Shown: positions 22,623 to 31,002, numbered from the stretch's first letter. The stretch: 64,000 nucleotides of DNA from Chrysogorgia sp. JL179-B06 (GCA_035772405.1 JAYKKM010000472.1:1897001-1961000); one strand, 5' to 3'. The notes: a model not told the origin generated them from the sequence alone. Program-made: numbers and translations.

Positions 22623-24053
22623 CTACCGTTTTAGCTTGTAATAATCATACACAAACCACGCAAGTACCACCGCGAGTACCCACAGATTTTGAGCCAACCA
22701 TGCGAGACCCTTTGCACCCAACGTCAACGCGTTGTAAACTAAATTAGCCAATCCAACAGCCCATGGACCCATCTTCGTTATCGCATTCTTAACAGCCTGT
22801 GCGAACGACCTCGTAGCAATAGCGCCTTTCATAACAGCAGACCTCCCAGCGATAATAATAGTTGTTATAATTCCAGCCACTGAAATTGCCACAGCGCTCA
22901 ACCCAACCATATTTTCTTTGGCCCATTCCTTGAACCTCTGCAATCTGTCAATGTCGACTTCTTGTTGCTCTCTAACTTCTTCAAGCTTGCGCTGTTCTAG
23001 GGTTCTATCTCTGGCTTGCTTTAGTCCTGACTCTCTTTCAAACAAACTAGCATACTCCCGTCCTTCATCAGGTGTGAGACCAATTTGGTCAGCTTTTTTG
23101 TCAAGCTCTGCCAATCTCTCACTCGTTTCATCTATCGCCTTTTGAAAATAGTCTGCCTGCGCTTGCAACGCACCAGTGTCACCTATTCTTGATTCACGCA
23201 ACACACCATCACTTGGATTAACCACACCACTCAGCTCGCGGTTTTCGTCTGGTGATAACCCAGGTATGTCGTCATAGACCACTTTTGTCTCAACTACTGG
23301 GAAGTCATCTGGGATCACTTCTGTTGTGACAACTGTTGTTTCTGTATTCTCAGGGATTTGACTAACTAACTGTTTGAACTGCTCAATCGCGTTTTTACTA
23401 CTCGCGTCTTTACTGTAGATCAAACCATTTTTCCCAGGTATTAGAATTCGTTTGGGTCTCCCATATTTACCATCTTTGTTTATCGGTTTGAAAAGAATAG
23501 ACCCTGAGTCCGTCACATATGATCTGTTGACTATTTTCCTTGACGCGTCGTCGTGGCCGAGTCCCTTTTTGCTTAATTTACGTATTTTCCTATTTATTAG
23601 CTTGATTCTTTTTACATTGTTTTCTGTTAGCTCTTTGTTGGACGCTTTTAGCTCACCCAGTCTTTTCTTAATTTCCTCCTCCTGTTCAAAAGCTATACTA
23701 AAACTTACGTCATTGACGTCGCCATATGACTCCTGTTCGACAAACTCTACTGTTGGGACTTCTGTGTTAGTCCCCCTTATTGTCACCGTCTTACCATCAT
23801 CAGTGTCGACAAATGGCGCCTCTTTTTCTCGAAGCCTCTTCTCTTGCTCATTCTGCAATCTAATCATTTTATCATACAATTTTTCATACTCAACACGCTC
23901 AACGTCGGGCATAACGTCGTCGTCGTACTTATCGTCAAGTAAAATGTAATCTTGAGTAACACTTTCAAGTTCGGCGTCTATTTGATCATCAGTGTAGGCT
24001 CTACCAAGGTTCTCCATCTCAATCTCGTCAAAACCTTCCCCACCTTCGGCCAT
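22623..24053 (-). CDS. Polinton coiled-coil protein with C-terminal membrane domain, 476 aa
   Basis: The N-terminal half is acidic and charged with heptad-like segments (residues 50-175: EKLYDKMIRLQNEQEKRLREK, then QEEEIKKRLGELKASNKELTENN split by basic KRIKLINRKIRKLSKKG). A linker rich in Thr/Val/Asp follows, then a second coiled coil (290-375). The C-terminal 100 residues hold at least two hydrophobic segments (VGLSAVAISVAGIITTIIIA near 380; LAWLAQNLWVLAVVLAWFVY near 455). It lies between integrase and capsid genes. No family name recognised; the layout suggests a virion or membrane-associated structural protein. Confidence 0.8.
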   Translation of the reverse strand: MAEGGEGFDEIEMENLGRAYTDDQIDAELESVTQDYILLDDKYDDDVMPDVERVEYEKLYDKMIRLQNEQEKRLREKEAPFVDTDDGKTVTIRGTNTEVPTVEFVEQESYGDVNDVSFSIAFEQEEEIKKRLGELKASNKELTENNVKRIKLINRKIRKLSKKGLGHDDASRKIVNRSYVTDSGSILFKPINKDGKYGRPKRILIPGKNGLIYSKDASSKNAIEQFKQLVSQIPENTETTVVTTEVIPDDFPVVETKVVYDDIPGLSPDENRELSGVVNPSDGVLRESRIGDTGALQAQADYFQKAIDETSERLAELDKKADQIGLTPDEGREYASLFERESGLKQARDRTLEQRKLEEVREQQEVDIDRLQRFKEWAKENMVGLSAVAISVAGIITTIIIAGRSAVMKGAIATRSFAQAVKNAITKMGPWAVGLANLVYNALTLGAKGLAWLAQNLWVLAVVLAWFVYDYYKLKR

Positions 24054-24059
24054 ATTACA

Positions 24060-25163
24060 TTAGCTCACATTTTGAATATCGCTTTCTGGTATCCACGAAT
24101 TATGTTTGCTCTCATAACCCAACCATTTGACCAGCGCCATCTTCTTCCCTCTGACTTTCTTTCTTTTCAACACCTTTTCAACTCTGTACACATCGTCGCC
24201 ATGTTTCTTATTGACCAGCGATAATTCCTGTTCATAAAATTTACCAATAATCTGCTCACCACTTACGTCCTCAATTTCGTACACATTCGGATCACCACGA
24301 ATAACCTTTACCACTTTAAACAGCTCTTCAGTGAAGTTGGCTTCATAGCCCTTTGTGAACACACTCTTGTATTTACTAATTCTCACCGATTGACCAACTC
24401 TAAACTTTGGCAATGGGTTGTCTGCGAATTGATGACCAAACAAAGTGGTCCACACTTCGCCTTCGTTTGACTTATCGACATCCTTCGGCTTCATCATAAT
24501 ACTGCGATTCACATTGCTATTGTAATTGCTTACAAACTGATCCAAAACGTCAATCCATTTGTACGTTCCATGAGTGTAAAAGTACTTCCACATAATACTC
24601 TTCAGACTTCTGTTAAAACGCTCAACAACAGCAGCCTTTTTATCACTCTTAGTGCTGAAATATTCAACGCCATGTTCTTTCAACAAACTTTTCACACCAA
24701 CATTGTAGAACTCGAGTCCATCGTCAAATTGCGCTAACTTAGGTGTGGTCCCAAACCGATCTTTAAAGTCAACCAACAATTTTCCAACAGCCTTAGTCAT
24801 GTTCTTAGTGTCTTTCCTATAAACTGCAATTCCAAAAGCGTATCTACTCAATATTTCGATGCCTGTCAATATCCAATAATAACCGCCATTCTGTTTTGAG
24901 TACTTACTCATGTCCACTAAGTCCATTTGGAGCTCTTCACCAAGAAATCCAACAAAAGTCGCGCGGAACTTATGCCTTCTCACAATAGGTTTGTACCTAG
25001 TGTAAGTGTCCTGCGCTGTCAACCATTCTTTCACTGTTTTTCTAGTTACTTTCAATCCGTCTCCCAATGCGCTTTGATACAACCTCTCTACACCACTGTA
25101 CCCTGTCTTAGGATTATAATAGATGTCTCTCAACCCTTGCTCTGTTTCCACACCAAGCTCCAT
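24060..25163 (-). CDS. Polinton integrase (rve fold) with C-terminal chromodomain
   Basis: 367 aa from the ATG at 25163 (the frame is open three codons further up, but from GTG). The retroviral-type catalytic triad is visible: Asp in LQMDLVDMSK (about residue 81), Asp in AQFDDGLEF (about 147) and Glu in VVERFNRSLK (about 181), a D,D,E set with 33-34 residues between the last two. An SH3-like region (LPKFRVGQSVRI, then FTEELFKVVKVI) and a chromodomain (YRVEKVLKRK...ALVKWLGYESKHNSWIPESDI) follow. It joins the ends of the element to target DNA and makes the 6-bp duplication; the chromodomain may steer it to methylated histones. It is in the minus-strand block, downstream of the probable minor capsid gene. 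Confidence 0.95.
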   Translation of the reverse strand: MELGVETEQGLRDIYYNPKTGYSGVERLYQSALGDGLKVTRKTVKEWLTAQDTYTRYKPIVRRHKFRATFVGFLGEELQMDLVDMSKYSKQNGGYYWILTGIEILSRYAFGIAVYRKDTKNMTKAVGKLLVDFKDRFGTTPKLAQFDDGLEFYNVGVKSLLKEHGVEYFSTKSDKKAAVVERFNRSLKSIMWKYFYTHGTYKWIDVLDQFVSNYNSNVNRSIMMKPKDVDKSNEGEVWTTLFGHQFADNPLPKFRVGQSVRISKYKSVFTKGYEANFTEELFKVVKVIRGDPNVYEIEDVSGEQIIGKFYEQELSLVNKKHGDDVYRVEKVLKRKKVRGKKMALVKWLGYESKHNSWIPESDIQNVS

Positions 25164-25168
25164 ATAAT

Positions 25169-25876
25169 TCACACAATATACAGTTCCAATAACACCGCGC
25201 CAATTTTAAGACCACCGTTATTTGATCGGACACGAAATGTCATACTTGAGTAGACACCTTTTTTAATACTCACCTTTGACTCAATGTCCACATGGCGTTG
25301 CACTGACCCATTCAAAGACTGTTCAGTGGGTATTGGCAACGTTGTGATCACACTGCTTCGCTTCCCATCAATACCCACGTTGCTCTCCGTCTCAACAATA
25401 TCACATAAGATTTCTATGTACTTCAGGCCTCTATTCATGTCGACCTCGTTTGGGCTGATGTGCCACCGTGAGTCACCCTTAATCACCCTATCCCTCGCGA
25501 AACCAAATAGAGGTCCAAGAACACCTTTAAGCGTGACTGGGGCGTTAGCCTTAAACATAGATCTACTTGTGAACGGCAATTTCTTTATCTCAAGGTCCCT
25601 CCCCCCTACCCCACTTGTTTTAAAATTTTGTTCTAAGAGTCTGGCCAGTGCGTTGAAGCTAGCGTACCCTCCACTCGTTATCGTACTTTTAAGATCACTC
25701 GAAGGGTGGCTCAGCGCGGAGAGCTGAGTGGCGTCGCTATCCAATACGTTATGATAGTTCCAAAACACAGTGGCTGTCTTGACCATAATGCATGGGTTGT
25801 CGTGCGTGACCATTATTGCGTTGTCAAAGGACACAACTTTTTCTGCGCCTTCAATGAATACCGTCAACTTTCGCAT
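25169..25876 (-). CDS. Probable minor capsid (penton-like) protein of Polinton, 235 aa
   Basis: I chose the ATG at 25876 (MRKLTVFIEGAEKVVSF) over the longer frame from 26011, because it leaves the neighbouring divergent gene free and begins at a recognisable beta strand. The protein is beta-rich with no membrane segment: NAIMVTHDNPCIMVKTATVFW, then YASFNALARLLEQNF, KIGAVLLELYIV at the end. Size and place (first gene of the minus-strand capsid/integrase block) match the penton-like minor capsid protein of Polintons, a single jelly roll. There is no clear sequence motif, so this is inferred from position and composition. Confidence 0.55.
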   Translation of the reverse strand: MRKLTVFIEGAEKVVSFDNAIMVTHDNPCIMVKTATVFWNYHNVLDSDATQLSALSHPSSDLKSTITSGGYASFNALARLLEQNFKTSGVGGRDLEIKKLPFTSRSMFKANAPVTLKGVLGPLFGFARDRVIKGDSRWHISPNEVDMNRGLKYIEILCDIVETESNVGIDGKRSSVITTLPIPTEQSLNGSVQRHVDIESKVSIKKGVYSSMTFRVRSNNGGLKIGAVLLELYIV

Positions 25877-25880
25877 TATG

Positions 25881-25901
25881 TATAACATACGGTATGTTAT
25901 A
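25881..25901. promoter_or_regulatory. 21-bp perfect palindrome between divergent start codons
   Basis: TATAACATAC-G-GTATGTTATA: ten-base arms around one central G. It lies between the ATG of the minor capsid gene (25876, minus) and the ATG at 25901 (plus), which are only 24 bp apart. A symmetric site here could be a binding site for a dimeric regulator of both blocks. If so, transcription must start inside or beyond these start codons, or the plus gene uses its next ATG (25949). Confidence 0.5.
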
Positions 25902-27382
25902 TGCAGAAAGCCCTTCATGACTACTATGGAAAGCACTACAAACGTGCGATGGCTAACACGTCGAAGGCTGCACGCGACGCAAAGGCAGACCTCATCAAAA
26001 AGTACCCTCACGCCACTTTAAGCAAATTTGAGTTCTATCCAAATATTTTGCAAGATGGTAAGATCATGAGTGTCGACATATATTTCAGAAACAACGACAT
26101 CCTCAGCACGGACATAACCAGCACAACCTTCAAAAACGATAAAAGCATGTGGAAGTGGCTACACAATAGTAAGTTCCCAATAATATGGCAAGGTGGTGGG
26201 ACTATCCAACCACTGCCAAAAGGTCATAAGAACCACTGGGGGCTTTGGGACGGCTACCCAACAGAAAATGTGTTGAATTATCCAGTGAATAACTTTAAAG
26301 TTTTTGTTAACCAAAATAGCTACTTCATGTCAAAGCTGCCAGTCTTGCGAGTCACCACGTCAAAGACAAAATCAGAGTGGGATGACAGCGAATCTTACTA
26401 TCGCGTTGTGTTTGCGACGTATTGTGCGAGTTTCTGTTGTGGGGTGTCACTGCAACATTTATCAGTGTCACAAGAAGTTCACCCTGTGGTCACAAGTGTG
26501 ATGAGATTTCATTTGTACTTCACCATTAGAAGACTTCTCAGAAGAATGGAGGGTGGTGAGACCATGATATCGATAAGTAGAGAGTTCAACGCTTCCGAAT
26601 TGTATGGTAAGATTTCTAAGATTCCCAGAAGGCACTACTACCAGAATAAAGTCCTGAGCGATGGCACTTTAGGTGAATCCAGAGTCTTCACACTCAACGA
26701 CGTTCAGAACGATTACAAACGATATGTCGCGCGATTGTCAGACGGCTTTACCAACATTGGACTGCAATATCTAAATCAGAGCATAGAGTCCTTTGTGTAC
26801 TCCACACTTGGTGCGCAAGCGAGAACACGTGTATCAGTCGTTGGTGGTTCTGCAGGAAGTCTAGAGACCCAACAAGAATTCCGCAAGTTGTTTTCTGACA
26901 GTGTTATCAACTATGACGTATCGACATGGATTCTCAACATGAATAAATCGATTAGAGACACCAACGTTGTCCAAAATCTTGCAGTGTCGCCAAGTACGTG
27001 GTTAATGCCGAGTAATGTGGTGATTCTCAAGAATAAAATCGTTGGGTACAACAACTTATTAAAGATTGCTACAGAGTCCATGAAATTTGGGGTGAACACT
27101 AGCTTGAACGCAACAACACCGACGACTGCGGCTAAAAAAGTTCACCAAGAAAATGTGGTGACTAACTTAGTAGCACCACCCGTGAAGAAAACAGTGGCTA
27201 AAAAAGTCCACCAAGAGAACGTGGTGGCTAACTTGGGAGTAGTACCACCCGTGAAGAAAACAGTGACCAATCAAATTGCGCAGACTACCACCTCAAGTGA
27301 GTCAGACACGACAACGTTGGCGATAATCTTAGGGTTCTCAGCGGTCTCTGGCTATCTACTAACCAAATACACCTTCAGGTAG
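25901..27382 (+). CDS. Polinton protein of unknown function, 493 aa, C-terminal membrane anchor
   Basis: First gene of the left plus-strand block. The N-terminal 420 residues are globular (WKWLHNSKFPIIWQGGGTIQ, then KGHKNHWGLWDG, and a basic YFTIRRLLRRMEGG near 205). A duplicated peptide AKKVHQENVV(T/A)NL followed by PPVKKTV occurs twice at about residues 407-448. A Thr/Ser-rich stalk and one hydrophobic segment (TLAIILGFSAVSGYLLTKY) close the chain. This looks like a membrane-anchored virion or surface protein. No family recognised. The ATG at 25901 overlaps the palindrome; codon 17 (25949) is an alternative start. Confidence 0.8.
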   Translation: MQKALHDYYGKHYKRAMANTSKAARDAKADLIKKYPHATLSKFEFYPNILQDGKIMSVDIYFRNNDILSTDITSTTFKNDKSMWKWLHNSKFPIIWQGGGTIQPLPKGHKNHWGLWDGYPTENVLNYPVNNFKVFVNQNSYFMSKLPVLRVTTSKTKSEWDDSESYYRVVFATYCASFCCGVSLQHLSVSQEVHPVVTSVMRFHLYFTIRRLLRRMEGGETMISISREFNASELYGKISKIPRRHYYQNKVLSDGTLGESRVFTLNDVQNDYKRYVARLSDGFTNIGLQYLNQSIESFVYSTLGAQARTRVSVVGGSAGSLETQQEFRKLFSDSVINYDVSTWILNMNKSIRDTNVVQNLAVSPSTWLMPSNVVILKNKIVGYNNLLKIATESMKFGVNTSLNATTPTTAAKKVHQENVVTNLVAPPVKKTVAKKVHQENVVANLGVVPPVKKTVTNQIAQTTTSSESDTTTLAIILGFSAVSGYLLTKYTFR

Positions 27383-27384
27383 TA

Positions 27385-28335
27385 ATGAGTCTAAACTACG
27401 GGTATGAGTCTGACGACCCTCACGATAAAATACTAAACAGAACGAAAAGGCATCTGGACGAAGATCCCAAATTAAGTGCGACCGGTGGAAGGATGTCTGG
27501 AATAATAGACATGCAAGGCTCAGCAATAAAAAACGTAGCAGACCCAGTCGATGACTCAGACGCCACAAACAAAAGAACTCTAGAGCAATTGCTATCAGGT
27601 TTCCTCAAGAGTCAGTCCTACAACATTGTGCTAGACTTCAACGTTAGCACACACGCCTTGAAAAACGTGGAGTTTCACACCAATGGTTCAAACAATGTGA
27701 AAGCTATTGGTGAAACAAGTAAATTAGTGCAAAACAACCTAGCTTATGGTCCTATTGTCGGCATCAGCAGTGTAAGCCAAAGTTTTCTATCACCTGTGCT
27801 TACACCAATCCCACTTGAGTCAGGTCTCCATTTTAACTGCCCCAGTATGCAGTGGTGTGACCTCTCCATTTTTGTTGTGGTGAGGTTACCTACTCGCACC
27901 GCTGGATCAAATTGGGAGACAATTATATCAAACGACGACGGTCAGTGGGACAAGTTCATAGGGTACAAGACTGGTATGGCTAATGGACTCGCGTATGGTG
28001 GTAGCATCCCAGCAATGGAGAGCATATGCACTATTCCAAGTGGTGTTGACATAAGTAAAATGCATATGATATCGATACACTGGCAAATGGACAATTCACA
28101 CGTCAGAGTCAACAACATCAAGTCAACCGATTCAGACTTCATAGCAAATATGAAAAAGATAGGCACACCCTATGGAACAATTTTTGGAATACATCGACCA
28201 AGAATACCACTCGCACCTTATGCATACCCATCGTTGATAGAATTCTACGGTGTGAAAATTGTGAGTGGTTACATGGCGAACCGAGACATCATAATCATGG
28301 GTGGAGAAATGATGAAGGAATATGGTATAAAGTAA
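27385..28335 (+). CDS. Fibre-like protein of Polinton, 316 aa
   Basis: It starts two bases after the previous stop. Residues about 32-66 (GGRMSGIIDMQGSAIKNVAD, then PVDDSDATNKRTLEQLL) match the 'M-x-G-x-I-x-M-x-x-x-x-I-x-x-L/V-x-x-P-x-x-x-x-D-A-x-x-K' pattern that recurs in phage tail and head fibres, a trimerising shaft element. The C-terminal 230 residues are beta-rich (WCDLSIFVVVRLPTR, GTIFGIHRPRIPLAPYA, YGVKIVSGYMANRD), as expected of a lectin-like head. By analogy it may be a virion spike. This is inferred from the motif; receptor and trimer state are unknown. Confidence 0.65.
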   Translation: MSLNYGYESDDPHDKILNRTKRHLDEDPKLSATGGRMSGIIDMQGSAIKNVADPVDDSDATNKRTLEQLLSGFLKSQSYNIVLDFNVSTHALKNVEFHTNGSNNVKAIGETSKLVQNNLAYGPIVGISSVSQSFLSPVLTPIPLESGLHFNCPSMQWCDLSIFVVVRLPTRTAGSNWETIISNDDGQWDKFIGYKTGMANGLAYGGSIPAMESICTIPSGVDISKMHMISIHWQMDNSHVRVNNIKSTDSDFIANMKKIGTPYGTIFGIHRPRIPLAPYAYPSLIEFYGVKIVSGYMANRDIIIMGGEMMKEYGIK

Positions 28336-28542
28336 ATGGGAGCGTGTGTTTCGAGACCTCACGAAATATATAAGATAAATAAGACGACTGATCACATGTT
28401 CAAAGCTGGTGGGTCGTTTGGTCGCGGTGACGTGACTCTCGAGCTCCACGCTGAGATTGGTATGAGGTCTAAAAAGACTTACGGCAAACCTATTATGTTA
28501 CCAGAGTCAGACACTGTGGGAGTGGTAGGAGACGTGACCTAA
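28336..28542 (+). CDS. Small Polinton protein, 68 aa, candidate N-myristoylated
   Basis: Begins on the base after the fibre-like gene's stop. The N-terminus MGACVSRP fits N-myristoylation (Gly2, Ser6) with a Cys4 that could be palmitoylated. The rest is short and polar (FKAGGSFGRGDVTLELHAEI) without a known domain. Tight coupling to the fibre-like gene and a lipid-type start suggest a membrane-associated partner. No homologue recalled. Confidence 0.7.
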   Translation: MGACVSRPHEIYKINKTTDHMFKAGGSFGRGDVTLELHAEIGMRSKKTYGKPIMLPESDTVGVVGDVT

Positions 28543-28548
28543 GTTAAA

Positions 28549-28689
28549 ATGGGTTGGCTTAGAAAACTGGTTCGTAACATTAGAAACTTTTTCAGACGAC
28601 GTAGAAAACTGAAGACTAATAAAACACACCTGCTGCATTGGTACACAACAAACCAGATCTATAAAAAACCTGACACCTATGTCGAGTAG
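28549..28689 (+). CDS. Small basic Polinton ORF, 46 aa
   Basis: ATG at 28549, stop TAG at 28687-28689, six bases after the preceding gene. The N-terminus MGWLRKLVRNIRNFFRRRRK is strongly basic and amphipathic and also has Gly2. It is too short for domain calling, but it fits the gap in a tightly packed gene block and is on the same strand. It could be a membrane-active or DNA-binding peptide; this is inferred from composition only. Confidence 0.5.
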   Translation: MGWLRKLVRNIRNFFRRRRKLKTNKTHLLHWYTTNQIYKKPDTYVE

Positions 28690-28709
28690 TTTTTTGTGGA
28701 GCTATAGTA

Positions 28710-29471
28710 ATGGCAACCAACTCAGTGCAATTATTCGATGGTCACCAAATCACGATGGCTAATCACAACGGTGACATATGGTTCAAAGCAAGAGAAGTCG
28801 CAAGCGCTCTAGGTTACGCTCGACCAAAAGATGCAGTCAACGACCACGTCGAACCTGATTGTAAAATGAAGATAGAGCAGGCCTCGTTTATCAACGAACT
28901 TGGGGTCTACTCACTAACGTTCTCGAGTAAAATGGAGCGTGCGAAACACTTCGGAAGGTGGGTGCACTCAGAAGTCTTGCCAAGCGTTAGAAAAAGTTTG
29001 GCTGACGTTGGTCTCAAACACAATCAGTTTAAAATGATCACCGAGTTCGATCTCCACACGAAAGTCGTCGGTTTTCTTAGGAAATATTATCCAGAGGCTA
29101 TTTTGATAGCCGCTTGTGGTGAGAATCAAGACACTTCAAGTAAAAGAATAAACTCGTGGAAAAAAGGTTACCAACGTGGAACGCCTGACTTGATTATTGC
29201 CAATGCAAACCGACAGCACAGCGGGCTCGTGATTGAGTTCAAGAATCCAGGTGGTACAGGCAAGACGTCCAAAGAGCAGGAGTCTCTGTTGCTCAGATAT
29301 AAATCCGCTGGTTATCTAACACTCTTGTGCGACTCGTACGACGACGCTATTACCACAGTGATAAAATATCTCTTTGACGTTGGGTTTCAGTGCTCTCACT
29401 GTTTTCGTAAATTTAAAAATAAATCAGCGTTGAGTAACCATGAGAGACGTTATTGTAAAGAGACTTTTTAG
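28710..29471 (+). CDS. BRO-N / VRR-NUC nuclease / C2H2 finger protein, 253 aa
   Basis: Three modules. Residues about 5-95 are a BRO-N domain (NGDIWFKAREVASALGYARP; INELGVYSLTFSS; FGRWVHSEVLPSVRKSL), a DNA-binding domain of large DNA viruses and phages. Residues about 150-215 resemble a VRR-NUC PD-(D/E)xK nuclease (KKGYQRGTPDLIIA with PD, LVIEFKNPGG with E-x-K, then a conserved-type Q and Y). The C-terminus is a C2H2-like finger (CSHCFRKFKNKSALSNHERRYC). It may act in replication-intermediate processing or in control of expression. Last gene of this plus-strand block; no known Polinton core role. Confidence 0.8.
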   Translation: MATNSVQLFDGHQITMANHNGDIWFKAREVASALGYARPKDAVNDHVEPDCKMKIEQASFINELGVYSLTFSSKMERAKHFGRWVHSEVLPSVRKSLADVGLKHNQFKMITEFDLHTKVVGFLRKYYPEAILIAACGENQDTSSKRINSWKKGYQRGTPDLIIANANRQHSGLVIEFKNPGGTGKTSKEQESLLLRYKSAGYLTLLCDSYDDAITTVIKYLFDVGFQCSHCFRKFKNKSALSNHERRYCKETF

Positions 29472-29708
29472 ACAGTGAGTAATGAGTCGAGTTAGCACTC
29501 GTTCTCGTTGTTGAGACGACGTTTGAAGCGACAACTGCTCTAGCATTTCTAAAGACGTTTTTAACTTGGTAAAAAAATATCTGCGAAACTTTCTCTCTTT
29601 ATTTCACAAACCTTCTGACCACTGTGTGAAAAAATGTTTCTACGGTACATTGGACGCTTCATGTGACCAATGTCTAGATTTAAAAAAGTGGGGTATCCGA
29701 GAACACCC

Positions 29709-30281
29709 TTAATTTTGTGTGGAAGGATGATGACGTCTGCACACTGCGCGATATTGCTCAGCACCACCAACGAACGATGGTCCTGGGTTGTATCTCCAAT
29801 TGAATGACGCCTCAACAGTTGTTCCGTAAGCGTCGCGACAAACGGCGCAATACGCTTTTAGAAATGTGATGTCGTCTGCTACTGGGAACAGTGTGTCGAG
29901 CTCACCAAGTCTTTTTAAGTGCTCTGTTGTTATGAGACCGCAAATAATGACGTGAATGCCAGCTTTGATGTATTCGCGAATAACTGGGAGTAGATCAGAG
30001 TACCAATGGCCTTCGTCAATTCCGATGACGTCATAATCGGCTATCTCGGAGGAGCTTGGAAGGTTGGTGATTAACTTCGCAGGTAAACTGTCTGATCCGA
30101 CAACAATGGTCTGACGATGTGTGGAGAACGCGTGGTCAGTTCGCCTAGTGTCACCTGTGTTGTTCATGTAGAGGACTTTGAGCCCTGATTTACTTAACGT
30201 GATTAACCTGCGGAGAGTCTCTGTTGTTTTTCCTGCAAACATGGGACCAATCACGATTTCTAGCTTACCGAGTTTCTTCAT
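29709..30281 (-). CDS. tk: Thymidine kinase, TK1/poxvirus type
   Basis: 190 aa, the standard length for type II thymidine kinases, which phosphorylate thymidine to TMP with ATP. P-loop is GPMFAGKTTE (residues 12-21). The metal-binding/Walker B segment is IGIDEGHW (about 90). A zinc pair AYCAVCRDAYGTT sits near 150 and the lasso-loop/C-terminal signature VGGAEQYRAVCRRHH near 172-186. All active-site boxes look intact. The ORF overlaps the upstream zinc-finger gene on the same strand by 17 bp, so it belongs to the element. Not a standard Polinton gene; a function in raising dTTP for the element's own replication is plausible. Gained probably from a host or a large DNA virus. Confidence 0.92.
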   Translation of the reverse strand: MKKLGKLEIVIGPMFAGKTTETLRRLITLSKSGLKVLYMNNTGDTRRTDHAFSTHRQTIVVGSDSLPAKLITNLPSSSEIADYDVIGIDEGHWYSDLLPVIREYIKAGIHVIICGLITTEHLKRLGELDTLFPVADDITFLKAYCAVCRDAYGTTVEASFNWRYNPGPSFVGGAEQYRAVCRRHHPSTQN

Positions 30282-31002
30282 GATTACTATACCTCCAGAG
30301 AAATGTTCTCTCCTGTTGCGGCAACTGTTGCTCGTTGTTAAATATCCGCTGAAGCTCCAAGTTTTTAAGGTGAGACCTCGAGCTCTCGTGTCTCAAGCGA
30401 TGCAGTGGGTTGTTGGTAACCACACCACATGGGTGACAGGTGTACACGTTTTCGTCTCTCGCAAAGTGTCTGTGGGCGGGCGAGAGTACGTGGTCCCTGA
30501 TATCGTCCACACCTAGTATTTCCTTACACCCAACCTTGCAAACGTGAACGTCGTGGTTCGCGGCGAGATCTAGCCACGCTTTGGCTTTGGTTGGGCATGG
30601 TTTCCACATAAGGGTCGTTAAGAACACTTGGAGGAAGTTACCGAGTAACGTACCGTTGGACCCACTAGGGTTGTTCAAGTAGACATCACTTGCTAACATA
30701 AGGTATTTGAATGATGAGTAACACCACACAGGGATTATGCTAGCTAATCTATCAGCAATCTCCTTGGCTCTATCTTCTCGAAGATCGATCCAAGTGTCGT
30801 GAAGATGCCTCGCACAGTCGACCTGGGGGATAGGCTGTTTTATTAACACCTCTTCACGTCTGAGGTCGAGCAGATTGTATATTGAAAAGTACTCGTTTAA
30901 GACGTTGGGTCCATTGTCGACTCGTGGGGTAGACACACTGACAAAGGCCGTTCTCAGCAAGCGGTCAATAACTTCTTCGCTAACCTCTCGGTCTTGAGTC
31001 AT
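30265..31002 (-). CDS. Polinton zinc-finger-like protein, 245 aa
   Basis: Promoter-proximal partner of the thymidine kinase (17-bp overlap). The first 150 residues are helical without a known motif (RHLHDTWIDLREDRAKEIADR). The C-terminal third has two Cys/His clusters: VCKVGCKEILGVDDIRDHVL with PAHRHF (about 157-183), and YTCHPCGVV...HRLRHESSRSHLKNL (about 188-217), resembling degenerate C2H2/U1-type fingers. It is probably a nucleic-acid-binding regulator. No family recognised. I looked for an adenain-like His-Asp/Glu-Cys arrangement and did not see one. Confidence 0.75.
   Translation of the reverse strand: MTQDREVSEEVIDRLLRTAFVSVSTPRVDNGPNVLNEYFSIYNLLDLRREEVLIKQPIPQVDCARHLHDTWIDLREDRAKEIADRLASIIPVWCYSSFKYLMLASDVYLNNPSGSNGTLLGNFLQVFLTTLMWKPCPTKAKAWLDLAANHDVHVCKVGCKEILGVDDIRDHVLSPAHRHFARDENVYTCHPCGVVTNNPLHRLRHESSRSHLKNLELQRIFNNEQQLPQQERTFLWRYSNHEETR

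Noticed and set aside
24060..25163. Integrase as part of a retrovirus or Ty3/gypsy element
   Set aside because: No RT, gag or LTR is near; it sits among Polinton genes inside Polinton TIRs and the 6-bp duplication fits.
25169..26011. Longer start (26011) for the minor capsid gene
   Set aside because: It would overlap the divergent 493-aa gene by more than 100 bp; the extension is Cys/Val-rich and is the antisense shadow of that gene, and the ATG at 25876 begins the conserved-looking part.
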